Below are positions 39,684-52,500 of a DNA stretch of 64,000 bases, one piece after another; the stretch's first letter is position 1; the number at the start of each line of letters is the position of its first letter. A program made the position numbers and the translations under genes. Source of the DNA: Neurospora intermedia (lineage: Eukaryota; Ascomycota; Sordariomycetes; Sordariales; Sordariaceae); assembly GCA_037102815.1 (NCBI GenBank), contig BTPP01000003.1:3286001-3350000 (forward strand), in the 5' to 3' direction. The notes under the pieces were generated by a model. It was not told the DNA's origin, ran no database searches, and saw only the letters and a program-made list of their open reading frames with translations.

Positions 39684-40595
39684 CGTGTATCGTCGATTAT
39701 AATTGAGCGTTACTCCAAAGCCGCTTTGTCTCGATAAGGGTAGCTGTCGCGTTGTTGAGCAATGGAAGTTCAGAGATCTTGACTGGGACGTTTGCTGGAT
39801 TTTCGTCGCTGTCTTTGCGCAAGGCTGATGTCAACCAGTGAACTCTCGCCGCGGCGCGCAGTGGACCAAGCTTCAACCGTGTAGCGCTAAACTTGAAGGT
39901 CCCTTGCAACTAACAAAGATGGCAGACTTCATTTAATGGTAGAGACTAGTGTTTTAGTAATGTGGCGCCAGCTTCGGCATCGACTACAGGACGTGGCTGG
40001 TGCGCAGATCTACTGCTCAACATTATCAGATCATCTGATAAAATCTTTGCTCGCAATGATGGCACCACGGGTCCACGGCAGAGCATGCAAGCAGATTCCC
40101 GCAGCGGACCACGTCAGAAACCATCCAGGCCATCGCGGTGTCCCTCAGGGTTCTAATACTCCATAAACCTCCACAACTGCCCCTTGCCCAAGCTGCCACA
40201 TCCTAGTCTACAAAGACGGGTTCAAGAGGTATCATTGGAAGAGAGCCAGTTGCCGCCGGCATCGGACACCTCACACCACTTTGTCAAAGTCTGCGAGGGT
40301 CCATTTCTCTTATTCCTCTAGATCGGCACTTTTCCGGATAAAGACTGATAAGACCTCGCGTTGAAGGCGGTGAGAGGACCAGAGGTGACAGCTACCAGGT
40401 CCCCGTCGTCTCAACAATTTCCCCTATCCTGTCCCGCGTCCAAAAGACAATCCTGGTAGTTACGGGCTGAGCTTTATTAGAACAACGCTTCCCACATCTT
40501 CACTGTTCTTACCTGGCTTCACCCGGTTTCATTCCATAATCTTTAATTCCAAAACCCGTCTTTTTCCTCAACTCCAAGCTTCCAAACTAGCCATC
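39684..40595. promoter_or_regulatory. Divergent promoter region, snu114 / erg-10
   Basis: This 0.9-kb segment separates two genes reading away from each other, so both promoters must lie here. The erg-10 side ends in a pyrimidine-rich leader (TTTTTCCTCAACTCC) directly before the ATG. No specific factor site can be assigned with confidence. Confidence 0.55.
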
Positions 40596-42064
<1,469 letters not shown>

Positions 42065-42462
42065 GTGGCTGGCGCTTGTGTCTCGATCATTCTATATACC
42101 CACATATCTTTCCACATGGCTCGCGGGGCGGAGTTTTGCAGAAACGAAAAAGCATACATGCCTCGTGATTACCACATGAGGATGACATTCTAATAAAAAG
42201 TTTTGATGATTGATGATAGATCAACAACTAGCTTGCCCTTCGTTAAGTCAAGCCTTTAATAATACTAAAACCCAACCCATACACGGGATATTGTTCTCGA
42301 CGTAATTCGGACCATAGCTGCCATTCAAAGAGTTCTTATCATTCGAAATCATGACGAATTTGATTTCACTGCTTTACTACTCATGAAGAGAGACAAATTC
42401 TAGTTGGGATGAATGTGGTTCAAATCCCAATAAAACGATGGCTTAAGTGACTGCGCGCTTGC
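42065..42462. other. Short convergent intergenic region
   Basis: The tails of erg-10 (+) and the WD40 gene (-) share 398 bases that are AT-rich, as expected for 3' UTRs. A 7-bp perfect inverted repeat (TTGGGAT / ATCCCAA, 42404-42430) occurs here but is too short to interpret. Confidence 0.55.
42192..42197 (+). terminator. Possible poly(A) signal of erg-10
   Basis: A canonical AATAAA lies 128 nt after the erg-10 stop codon in AT-rich DNA. The position is suitable, but fungal poly(A) signals are loose, so this is only a candidate. Confidence 0.4.
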
Positions 42463-43646
42463 TTATACACTGGGCCGCCACGCCTTGATGCAACTGTCTT
42501 CTCCGGCAGTAAATACTACTTGCTGTTCATCAACAAAGCAAAAGCTGCGAACAATCTCGGATCCATGTGCCCCCGGAAGACCTACCACAGTCTCGCTATC
42601 CAGGCTCCATGAAGCACCGTTCTTCGATAGATGGATCAGCCGGAACAGTTCTTGACTATTCGTCCCCCCCATACGTGGTTAGCTCATACTCGAAAGCTGG
42701 TTTTCCAATAAAAAGGGCAAAGTTGTCCAAGGGAATAAACTCACTCCTGTGTTCCGGCACCAATTACCGCCCCAGCACCCGTCACCTTCGGAATAACGTT
42801 GCACAAATACTGGCAATCCACCACCTTGCGAATGTCGCCCAGGTCGAGGGTCGGCGAGCCCTTCTCAACCGTCTCGCCCATGTCGTACAGCGCAAACCGC
42901 TCGTCGTGCGACACGGCGTACACCTCGGTCTCGTTCAGGAAGCCGGCCCGGTGCACGGAGCCGTGGTTGAAGGCCGCGATCACCACTTCGTCTTCGTCCG
43001 TAATGCGCGTGTCGCACACGTTGACGAGTCCGTCGGTCGAGCCGGTGAGAAGGAGGTGAGGGTTAGCGGGGTGGAAGGAGAGCTCGGTTACGTCGTCGCT
43101 GTGGACTTCGTCGTAGTGGATTTTGGGGACGCGGGGGGAGCGGAGATCCCTTTTTGTTGGAAGTTAGTGAGATTTTGTCTGGTTGGAGGTGTCGAACAGC
43201 AGGTGAGCTGAGCTTGGGTACGTAAAGTCTTACCATAGAAGAATGGATGCTTGGTGGTTAGCCAGTTCGGTGCCGGCAGCTAATGTGTTTGTCTGTTCCG
43301 AGCAAGCAAGTGAGAGCAAACCGGGACCTTCGTCTGGCGTCCCTATTTGCAACACTGGTGTGTTGGCCGCATCACTTCTCAGATCCCAGAGCGAAACCGT
43401 CCCGTTCTCGCCTGCTGTGGCAACGATCGAGTTTCCAACGCTGAAAACTTCTGCGCAGCTGATGTTCCCATGGTTGGTCTGGACTTTCTTGAGAGGTCCC
43501 TGGTTGAGACGCAGAGGGTTGAAGATGGAGAGACTTTGGTCGGAGCCAACGGCTGCTAGTCCAGCAGACACGGGGATGATGTCTGTGATGTAGGTTGGTT
43601 CGGAACCAGGATATTTGAACCCGTCGGTGCAAGAAAGGGCATACAT
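42463..43646 (-). CDS. WD40-repeat protein, WDR89 type
   Basis: Three exons, 43646-43234, 43149-42745 and 42655-42463 (413+405+193 nt), 336 aa, all one WD40 propeller. Visible blades include VGSDQSLSIFNPL, VATAGENGTVSLWDLR, AGTELANHQASILLWDLR, LTGSTDGLVNVCDTR and the closing FTAGEDSCIKAWRP. Overall length and the blade with FNHGSVHRAGFLNETEVYA match the WDR89 family, conserved from fungi to humans but of uncertain role. The ATG at 43646 is the first in the frame; the open frame beyond it has no other ATG. The junction WDLRSPRVPK confirms intron 1. The gene's upstream region contains the RIP-mutated transposon about 0.7 kb away. Confidence 0.82.
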
Positions 43647-44355
43647 CGTGACTGGTTTATTTTCGGGGGCTGAAAATTTTTGCTTTGGTACAATTGTTCG
43701 CAAAAGATTTGTGAGAGACTTCTCAGTTCAGTTGTAAGTCGATTTGAGCTGTACAAAGTTCTTAGTCTTGATGCTTCGGTCTTGAACGGTCCTAATGTCT
43801 ACCTGTACATGGTACTCACATCAGATAAGAAGAGTAATCCGACTTCCCAAACAAATTGTGCTATCATTCACTGGTCACAATTAGGGTATATTTGAAGATT
43901 TATTGCTGTTGTTCTATTCTTTGAGTGGACAGTTGAACCTTGAAGTGATAACTACATACTTCTTCAAAAGCGCACTTCGGATCGCAAGCCGCGGCAGCTG
44001 TCCGCCAGCTGACTGACCAATCACAAAAGCAGGTACGTACGCTACAACTGAATGACGGGACGCGGCTGTCGAGGTTTTGAGCTTTGCGGGCGCCCGGGGT
44101 AGGAGCGCGGACCCCTGTCGAGCTCGCTCTAGAACGATTACAAAATGGGAAGTCTAAGCTGGGTGTTCAAGTTCACTCTGGACACCTAGCTGGTATTTAT
44201 GATAGATAGCGTTGGTTCGCGGCTGCTGTGGACGCTACCACTACACAACAGTAAAGGTGTACTGTAGCTACTGGTAGTGACTACGCTACGATTTATTGAC
44301 GTGATTTACCTCGACATACGTCCCGTCTAAAAAGAGTGCTGATATTCAATCGACC
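43647..44355. promoter_or_regulatory. WD40-gene upstream region, left part of an interrupted divergent promoter
   Basis: This lies between the WD40 start and the transposon. It contains a CCAAT-box-like GACCAATCA near 44022 and a GC-rich block (about 44.05-44.14 kb). With the transposon removed, it and the 175 bp before hrd3 would form one divergent promoter region of about 0.9 kb. Confidence 0.5.
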
Positions 44356-44357
44356 TA

Positions 44358-44446
44358 CTTGGGGGTTAGCGGTGGAGTCTTTTGCCAACCCCCTCTCATA
44401 AAAGAGGGGGAAAATTTTCTGTGGGACAACCGTTTAATCTGGGACA
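44358..44446 (+). repeat. Left terminal inverted repeat (89 bp)
   Basis: It begins CTTGGGGGTTAGC and ends TCTGGGACA. It matches the right end in inverted orientation with a single mismatch (C at 44397 versus T-equivalent at the right end). Inside, CCCCCTCT (44389-44396) and AGAGGGGG (44403-44410) can form a hairpin. Confidence 0.95.
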
Positions 44447-44999
44447 GCCCACATAGAATTTTACTAGTAATCTAACCTATCCCCATACTAAACCACCACA
44501 TTACACACCACAACAACGTTGTTGGAAGCCATCAGAAACCCGGTATATTGCTCAATAAGGTAGTAAGTAAATAAAAGAACGAATTGCAACTACTTTTTAT
44601 TATTTTCTAGTACTAATACCCCCTCTACTAGTAGCGCTAGTACTAGTCTAGGTACGGGCGGCACCTCCTTTACTACTACTTCCTACCTTACTAGTACAAT
44701 CTTAATACGTACAACTTGCTTTCTTGCCTGTATTTGAGGTCTTACAGTACTCTCGATGTACTTTATAACCCTATAGTATAGTATTAATTTAAAAGACCGT
44801 AATTGTAATAGAGTAGAGGGGGGGATAGTTAGTATTAATAGTTTAACTTATATAGTATAAGGTTTCGGGGTAGCGGGTAGGTTAAAGAGGCGGCGGTTAA
44901 TTAACTAAAATAGTAGTAAGTTAACCTCCTCCTCCTCCTCCTCATCCCCATCCCTATTACTCTCCCCCTTATAAACTTCCTTATATCTAACCTCCTCCT

Positions 45000-47370
45000 C
45001 GTCGTTATTAACCAGAGTACTCTTATCCTCGAAGAGGGTATTAATTATTTATATATTAAAATAATTAATAACGTCGGTAGTAGTCTCGATAGTAGGTTAT
45101 TAGGGTAAACGAAGGGGGGAGGATAGGGGGTCGGCTAATTGAATGGTAGAAGGGTATTGTACGGTAGAAGGATTATTACCTAGATTAATATTAATCGAGT
45201 CGTTAAAAAAGAAGTAAGAGGGGTTACCCTATACTTTCTTAAAAACCGCTAGTACTAGTATACTAACCGTATTACGTATAAATAACCTATCCCTATCCTC
45301 CTCATCCCTCTCCCTCTCGTTAAGTATATTCTCCTTATAAATTAGTATATACCTATCCTTTAATTACTCCTTCCTCTAATTATTAAAGTAGATTCGCTAT
45401 ATAATTTTCCCTTTACTATTGACCGAGTCTTTAACTTAATTATTGTGAACCTACTTTTGAATCTTCTTATTATATAATTTGATGGCTATAAGTTGCCTCT
45501 TCTCCTTAACCAACTACTTTTATTACTACCTTTCGATAGTACGTTAATTGAAATCCCCCTTTAAAAGATTCAATACCTTACCCTCCTGTAGTACTTTATA
45601 TACCTGTCTCTTCATCTTACGGTCGAAGTTGGCCGCCTTCTTTCGGTTTTAACGGTTGTACTCTTATATAGTATTATACGTTAACGGCGCCTCATAAATC
45701 ACAATTTTAATAGTGTAATAATGGGTACGGGTTAGCGAATTGAATGTATAATAATATTTATCTTTAATGTAAGTAATAACTTTAGTAGCTTTTTAAAAGC
45801 GGTCTTCTTTAGGGAGCAATAAAGGTAAAGCGGGGTTAACTTTCTTAAGTTGCTTCATTCGGATTTATATTAGGACTCTCGTACGGTTAACTAACTATAT
45901 ACTAGTATTAAAGAACCCGTTAAGGATATTATACCCGGTTATACTGCTATTAAATATACGTTAAAATATCGGGGATGCTATAGTTAGTAAGGATATAAAA
46001 CGAGGGTATGGGGGGGGGGGGAGCGAATTTCGAGCTTTTTAATAAACGTGGTACGAGTAAAGCTGAACTTTCTACGTTAAACGAACTGCTGTAATACCTT
46101 CTAGTAATAAACTTTGAAGGACGAGAATACCCTAACGTTAAATAGCTATATTATATAAGTTGAGTAGAGAGGTAATACTATTAATATAATATCGAAGGTA
46201 TTAATATACTCTTTAACTTCTATATTGTAATAATTATTAAATCCGTCGATAATTAATAAATGGTAGATTAATCGATATAACCTTCTTAATCCTATTCTAT
46301 TACTTAAATTATTAAATTTCTTACTAATATAGTTAACCCTATACTAGTTACACCCAAATTAGTTTTAAAAAGAGAACCCCTTATCTTCCAGTTTATAACC
46401 GTCTTCCTCCCTCAATTTCGTAAACGTTAGGGACGAATAGAAGGAATACTAATTGAAATACTTCAATTAATCGAATGTAAGGTCGGCATTCGAGAAGCCG
46501 GTCGGTAATTTAGTAAAGCGGACGGCGTCGTTGAGGTCGTTAATAATAAAATCCTCGGTTAAATTAATCTTAAATATTATATAAATGGGGATGGTCTTGC
46601 TAATTAAGCTTATACTAGCTATAAGAATAGCCGATTCTCGATTAGTAATATTATTAATTTCTAGTTGTAATAAACGGTAAGCATTTACCCCTATACAAAT
46701 TTACTAGTAGAATAATATACCAATTTACCCTTTGCTTTACTAGATTCCTAAGTACAATTACCTTTATACACCCGCCCGCTACGCAACCGAATCTTACCCT
46801 TATTTTATTATAATTCTAAACGTTACCCCTAATAACGTTGTACTTCTTAATTATAGCCTCGTAGTTATCGAACCACTCGTTGATAGAATCTTTATTCAAC
46901 TCCCAAAACCTCCTTTTAATATCGATAGCGCAGTAAGTCGTAATTTTCAATTCTAGATAGTCTTTAAAGAAATTTGCTAACTACGTTGCGTTATAAGTCT
47001 CTAGAGCGCCCTACAACGACTGCAACCGATTTACTACGCTGATAACTATTTAATATAATGTAGGGAATCGTCCTTAGAAGCAAAATATTACGTACAATAC
47101 GATAGCATCCTCCTCGGCGGCTATTAATATACGAAGGCGATCTTTTAATCGCAATAAGATGGTTAATTTACGGTACTCAACCAACGATTTGATATAGCGA
47201 GAAATAGATATACGGGACTCCCTAGTAATAGTAGCAATCTCCCTAATAGTCGGCGGCTTATATAATATTCTAAAGCGCTTACCGAGTTGCTCAATACGGT
47301 TGCGGGCAGTCAGATATATACGGGCGCCGCGGTAGCTAGCGGGCGCTTCCCCTATTTTATTGAAATATTT
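45000..47370 (-). pseudogene. Degenerate DDE transposase (pogo/Fot1 type)
   Basis: Read on the minus strand, the body still shows a transposase with many stops of the TGG-to-TAG/TAA type expected from RIP. An N-terminal helix-turn-helix part near 47.1-47.3 kb contains TARNRIEQLGKRF and PTIREIATITRESRISISRY. The DDE part (about 46.0-46.6 kb) contains IPIYIIFK, PTGFSNADLTFD, LLIIDG (the region of the second catalytic Asp) and FNVRVFSSFK, the counterpart of the usual PLDV-x-VF motif. These fall in the order known for the DDE_1 endonuclease family. Boundaries are approximate. No functional product is possible. Confidence 0.82.
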
Positions 47371-47571
47371 ATTAAAATCTACTATACAATAGTAGGTTAA
47401 CCTCTATTAATTTATAGATATATATAGACTGCTTACTTTTATAGCTTTAGAGTACGAATTGGCGGTTAGAAATAGCGAATTTAAGTGTGGTTGTATTGCC
47501 GGTGTATACGATGTCAAAAAGTGGTTTTGCGCAGCGTTAATAGCCGATTGTGCATGGTACCGATCGGCGCT

Positions 47572-47660
47572 TGTCCCAGATTAAACGGTTGTCCCACAGA
47601 AAATTTTCCCCCTCTTTTATAAGAGGGGGTTGGCAAAAGACTCCACCGCTAACCCCCAAG
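47572..47660 (-). repeat. Right terminal inverted repeat (89 bp)
   Basis: Inverted copy of the left end, 88 of 89 bases identical. It carries its own hairpin, CCCCCTCTT (47608-47616) with AAGAGGGGG (47621-47629). It ends at CCCCCAAG followed by the TA target duplication. Confidence 0.95.
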
Positions 47661-47837
47661 TAACAAGCTCGAATACTTGCACCACATCTGCTCCTTTTTG
47701 GATTCCACTGCAACGGACCACCACGGACTGCAAACAACGTTATTGCTGACAATCTGTTGCTAACATATCACGAGTCTGATAATGGCATGACTCTTTCCTC
47801 TGGGTTTGCCTCTACTACTTTCACAAAGTCGACAACC

Positions 47838-50555
47838 ATGAGGCGCTTTCTTCTGTACATATTCCGTATGCTTGCAAACCCCAGGCCACTCTGCTCTCCT
47901 GGAGCGCCAGACACTGACATCATCGTCCCCAGTGCTATTGCAGGTTGCTGTGTTCTCCCACGCGGACGTGCCGGACAACCAACAACATGTACTTTCCGGA
48001 GATAAATCCAATGGAGCAACAGGCAATACACTCCCCCCCGAGCTCCCTGCCGCACAGCATGTACAGCCAGGTATGCGCACTCGAGCAAAGACGGAAGCTC
48101 AGGGCTGGAAGGACAACTAACTGACAGATAAACAGGTGCTGGCCTTGTCGACGCCGCTCTGGTCGAATTGCGAAAGCTACACCAACCGTTGCATTATAAG
48201 ATACGAAAGAACCCCGGCATTTTGAGAACCGTTCTACATCTTGCTTCCAAGGCATTACCGGCCATCCGACTTACTGCTCCCTCGCCTGCTTCCTCCCACG
48301 ATGCCGTCAGTGGCCCGCTCCTCCATGCGACCAGGCTCCTCGAAGAGTCCGCACAAAAGAACAATTCTGATGCGCTCTATATCCTGGGCGACATGAACTT
48401 TTACGGCAACTTCTCCCATCCCAGGAATCTCAAGACGGCATTCAGTTACTACCAAAAGCTCGCTTTGCTCAATGGCAACAGTTCGGCAATGTACATGATG
48501 GGCGTGATGTATTCTACAGGAGTGGGAGGCGCTGTGGAGCCGGACCAGGCCAGAGCTCTGCTTTATTATACCTTTGCTGCCAACCAGGGCCATACAAGAG
48601 CCGAGATGGCTGTGGCACATCGTCACTATGCAGGGATCGGAACCACGAAGAACTGCGAGACGGCGGTGAAATACTACAAAAGGGTCGCTGATAAAGCAAT
48701 TGCGTGGTACCGGTCAGGACCCCCCGGTGGCATGAGCTGGATATCGGAATCTCACCGTATCGCCGACGAGCTTGGAGGTATATATGGTGTAGGAGCGAGT
48801 GTGTCCAGTTCGGGACAGAACGCACCTCACAAAAACCCCACCTCTGACGCACAGGCTTCTATCGAGGATATTCTCGAGTACCTTGATCTGATGTCTCAGA
48901 AGGGCGATGTCAAGGCGACTTTTAACCTGGGTCGTATCTTTTACGACGGGCAGAGAAACCTCCCTCGTGACTACGCCAAAGCTAGGGAATACTTTCTCAA
49001 GGTGGCCAGTAAAACCTGGAACAAGAAAGGACAGGTTTTTGAAAACAAGACGCCCAGTTTTCACACTATTAGTTGCAGAGCAGCTGGCTATATTGGACGC
49101 ATGTATCTGCGAGGAGAGGGTGTTGAACAGAACTTCAGGCTTGCTGAGTTCTGGTTTAGGCGCGGCAATGAGCAAGCAGACCAACAATCTCGCCATGGAC
49201 TCGGACTGATGTATCTGAACGGTTACGGCGTGGAACAAAACCTCGATCTGGCGCTCAAGTTCTTCAATGCGGCAGCCGAGACTGTGTATCCACCCTCACA
49301 TGTGCAGCTCGCTGCGCTGTACCTCGATCAAGGTCAGTCCGATGAGGATATCTACGCAGCAAACCATCACCTGGACCTGGCGGCGAAGTACTACAATATG
49401 GAGGCATATTACTATATCGGAGAGATGACCTATTTCGGTCTTGGCCGCGAGAGACAATGCGAGGTCGCGCTTAATTACTACAAAGCGGTCGCTGAGAAGG
49501 TAGAGCCGTTTGTCTCGTCGTGGGCTGAGGCTAATTTGGCCTACGAAGCGGGTGAGATTGAGTTGGCATTTCTCGAATACCTGCACGCGGCAGAGCAAGG
49601 ATATGAAACGGCTCAGAACAATGTTGCGTACATACTCGACCCTCAAAAGTCGTATTTGACTATCCCGCAGTGGCTGTTTCCCAAGGCCCAGAAGCTGACA
49701 CTTCTTCAAAACCCGACACTAGCACTCATCTACTGGACCCGGTCGTCAAGGCAGGGTAACATTGACGCTACTGTCAAGATGGGTGACTATTACCTTGGCG
49801 GGATAGGAACAGATGCTGATGTTGATAAGGCCGTTCAGTGTTATACTGCCGCTTCAGAACATTACCAGAGCGCGCAGGCGTTGTGGAACCTGGGTTGGAT
49901 GCATGAAAATGGCATTGGCTTAACTCAGGATTATCATCTTGCTAAGCGATATTACGACACTGCTCTGGAAACGAACGATGAGGCGTATCTCCCCGTCTCT
50001 CTCAGTTTGTTGAAGCTGCGAGCAAGAAGCGCCTGGAATACTTTCACCAACGGCCGGATCAACTCTATCCAAGACGAGCCAAGTGAGCATCACCCCCTGA
50101 TCAAGGACATATCAAAGAAACCCAGCTAACAATTAGCAGCCGAGAAAAAAGAATGGTCGCTCAGTGAATGGATCAATAATTTCTTGCAGGATGAGATGGG
50201 CTATTACGGAGATGACATGTATGATGGCTACGAGGATGCGATGCCCGGTGCCGATTCCGATTTGGGTGCTTTTGAGGAAGGGGACATCCTGGAGACGTTG
50301 GTGATCATGGGTCTCGCCGCCGCCCTTGTCTTCTTGGTACTGTACCGCCAACAGCGACAACAAGCAGCCCGGCGGCAGCAGGAAGATGAGGCTAGGCGCC
50401 AACCGCAAGAACAGCAAGGCCAAGGCGTAGGTAGAGCAGCTGGCGGAGCGTTTGCTAATGGACAACAGCAACAACAGGCAGGAAACGGGGGTTTCTTCCC
50501 CCAACCTGGCGCTCCAGGCTTTGGGCAATGGGCTGTTGGTGGCGTGGGCCACTGA
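47838..50555 (+). CDS. hrd3: Hrd3/SEL1L, ER-associated degradation ubiquitin-ligase subunit
   Basis: Four exons, 47838-47865, 47933-48070, 48136-50082 and 50140-50555 (28+138+1947+416 nt), 842 aa. The protein recruits misfolded substrates to the Hrd1 ubiquitin ligase from the ER lumen. Removing the 67-nt intron 1 assembles a clean signal peptide, MRRFLLYIFLLLQVAVFSHA, which is why this start and splice were chosen. The luminal part holds many SEL1-type repeats, such as ALYILGDMNFYGNF, AMYMMGVMYSTGVGG, GYIGRMYLRGEGVEQN, GLGLMYLNGYGVEQN and ALWNLGWMHENGIGL. One transmembrane helix (about 755-776, LETLVIMGLAAALVFLVLY) is followed by a Q-rich cytosolic tail. This matches Hrd3/SEL1L topology. The start codon is only 175 bp from the transposon. 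Confidence 0.93.
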
Positions 50556-51282
50556 GCAGCTGGTCGGCACGGCTTTGCAAGTCTTTTTTTCCACTGCATC
50601 TTTAGTCTTTACCACAAGCGGTATTCTTTGAGCTATTAATGAGCGATGGTGTATTGGGGTATTGAATACATACGCTGTATACTATAACAGACGTTAGAAT
50701 GGGTATGGTTGAGAGCAGCCATACAAGCACCGTTCTGGAGCTATTCTACATAGTAGAGGCCGATGTTGCTGTTAGTGCGTCACCCACGTGCCCACTAACA
50801 CGTCTTTCCATCAGGCCAAGCACTTGTATTCAACACAGCCGACATTTGCGGGCCAACCAAGCAAACGGATGATGCTGGGAGTCGATCGACAGCAACAGAA
50901 CCCGGCTCTCTTTCTTGGCCTGAATGGACTTTAATCGTGGTTCAGTTGGGAGGATGCTTGCTTTGAATGATCGTGAGGACCCTCCTCTGCAGACCTTGAT
51001 GTAGCGGCCCGGTATGGATGACTACTACAGCAGGTACGACTCGCTAAAAGTAATCCCCAGTCTCCGTTCGCATTGCGTTACGGTAGTTCTTTCATCTCAC
51101 AATCACATTTAATCCATCATTTTTTCCATCGGACTAGACCGCAACGTCACCTGGCACTTCAAAGAGCGCAACAATGAACCGCACGCAATCTAATACTACA
51201 TTTTACCCCACGAAGACCAATTCCTTCACACTCCAACCGGTGCCCAACCCCCTATCCACCAACCTGCCTCTTACCTAAGACA
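50556..51282. other. Intergenic region hrd3 to sfr1-like gene
   Basis: Both neighbours read rightward, so this 0.7 kb holds the hrd3 3' end and the next promoter. No coding frame or repeat is evident. Confidence 0.5.
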
Positions 51283-52500
51283 ATGTCATCTCGCACAACA
51301 CCAGGGCCAGCAGCCAAGCGCCGCCGCGTCGAGCTGGCCAACGCTACACTGCGGAGGCCTTTTCGGTCTCCCATGATCAATCGCACACCGCCTGGTGACA
51401 AGCCAACAGATTACACGGCGACGAAGCAGGGCAGAACGACAAAATTACGAGCGGCGGTAGGTAGTGGTGATGGCGTCGTCGATGCCAGGGCAGAAAGGGA
51501 GGAAGAAGACGACGAAGAAACAAGTTTCTCCTCGGTATCGACGCCAGCAGCGAGGAAAGCATCAAAAAACAGTCTCCACTATAGTGGTGCCAGCGCTGCT
51601 GGCCCCAGTACGAGTGCACGACGGAACGCGAAACCACCCATTCTGAATTTGAGCAACAATCAAGAGCAGGGGCAAGAGCCTCGAGCTACCAGTTCTGGTA
51701 TCAATCAGAAGCGAAGCAGGATCGGGTCAGGGACTTCTTTTGTCTCCAGTACCACTTCTACGCGTCCTTCCGTTGGTCTAAACCATCTCGCAAGGGGGGC
51801 TGTTGTTAGTGAAGCTGGTCCAGATGGCAGTGACGACATCCTAGCCGGACTGCAAAAGTCTCACAGGGAGACGAAGGTTCATTTGGTCACTATGCAAAAT
51901 CAGTTGGATCTCATCAGACAGGCGAAGCGTATCGAGATGGCGTCACGGAAGGCTGCTGTCGAGGAGAGCAAGGAGCTACGACGGCAGGACGCAACAATCA
52001 TTGACGCGGAGTTGAAAGGGTTAGTGAAGAAATGGAAGCTCGCGAGCAGACAAGCGGCAGAGGAATTGTTTGAGCTTATCAAGGGGAGGGTGGCGGATAT
52101 GGGCGGGGCCAAGGCGTGGAGGGAGACGAGGAGGAGGCAGAGGGAGGGGTTTCATTCTGCTTGGGATGATGAGGGGCAGAAAGGGAAGAAACGAAAGGAT
52201 GGTGATATTGATGAGCAGGGTATCGAAAACTCCGATGTCAGTGACGATGAAGATGATGACGACCGACGATTTTCGCAAGGAGCTGGAAACAATGACGATG
52301 GAGACGGAAGTGCGGAGGACAATTGCGAGGACTCGGTAAGGTTACTGTGGCAAAGGTGAGTGTCACTGACAGAAAAACAGGGGCTAACTTGACGCACGTG
52401 TTGCTGCTAGGGATTTACCATGCTCATGATGCTGCAAAGCCTCAACATTGAGCCTGACGTCTTGGGATACGATCCGAACGAAGACAAGTGGCTGGATTAG
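51283..52500 (+). CDS. sfr1: Sfr1/Mei5-like recombination mediator subunit
   Basis: Two exons, 51283-52335 and 52411-52500 (1053+90 nt), 380 aa. Sfr1/Mei5 pairs with Swi5/Sae3 to stimulate Rad51 or Dmc1 strand exchange in repair and meiosis. The N-terminal half is disordered, Ser/Thr/Arg-rich, and includes a basic AKRRRVE that could serve as a nuclear signal. A coiled coil follows (about 200-255, HLVTMQNQLDLIRQAKRIEM...). Then comes the conserved segment VKKWKLASRQAAEELFELIK with RVADMGGAKAW. After an acidic linker, exon 2 supplies the family ending GFTMLMMLQSLNIEPDVLGY. The intron falls exactly before that C-terminal motif; without splicing it would be lost. Family assignment is by remembered motif pattern. 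Confidence 0.8.

Larger units (their letters stand above)
44356..47662 (-). mobile_element. RIP-mutated pogo/Fot1-like (Tc1/mariner superfamily) DNA transposon
   Basis: The element spans 44358-47660 (3303 bp), flanked by TA on both sides (44356-44357 and 47661-47662), the target duplication expected for this superfamily. It has 89-bp terminal inverted repeats and a degenerate transposase on the minus strand. The body (about 44.56-47.45 kb) is AT-rich and almost lacks CpA and TpG, while CpG persists. For example, 44881-44940 contains no CpA and no TpG. This strand-symmetric loss is the mark of RIP in Neurospora. The ends still contain CpA and TpG. At 3.3 kb it is larger than Fot1 (about 1.9 kb). 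It lies between two divergent genes and is certainly inactive. Confidence 0.9.

Noticed and set aside
42404-42430. TTGGGAT / ATCCCAA inverted repeat with a TTCAAAT, resembling a tRNA T-arm
   Set aside because: No matching acceptor, D or anticodon arms; only a 7-bp stem in AT-rich 3' DNA.
47757-48005. 82-codon frame starting upstream of hrd3 as an alternative N-terminus
   Set aside because: It reads through intron 1 into a non-hydrophobic frame. The spliced model gives a proper signal peptide and stays in frame to the SEL1 repeats.
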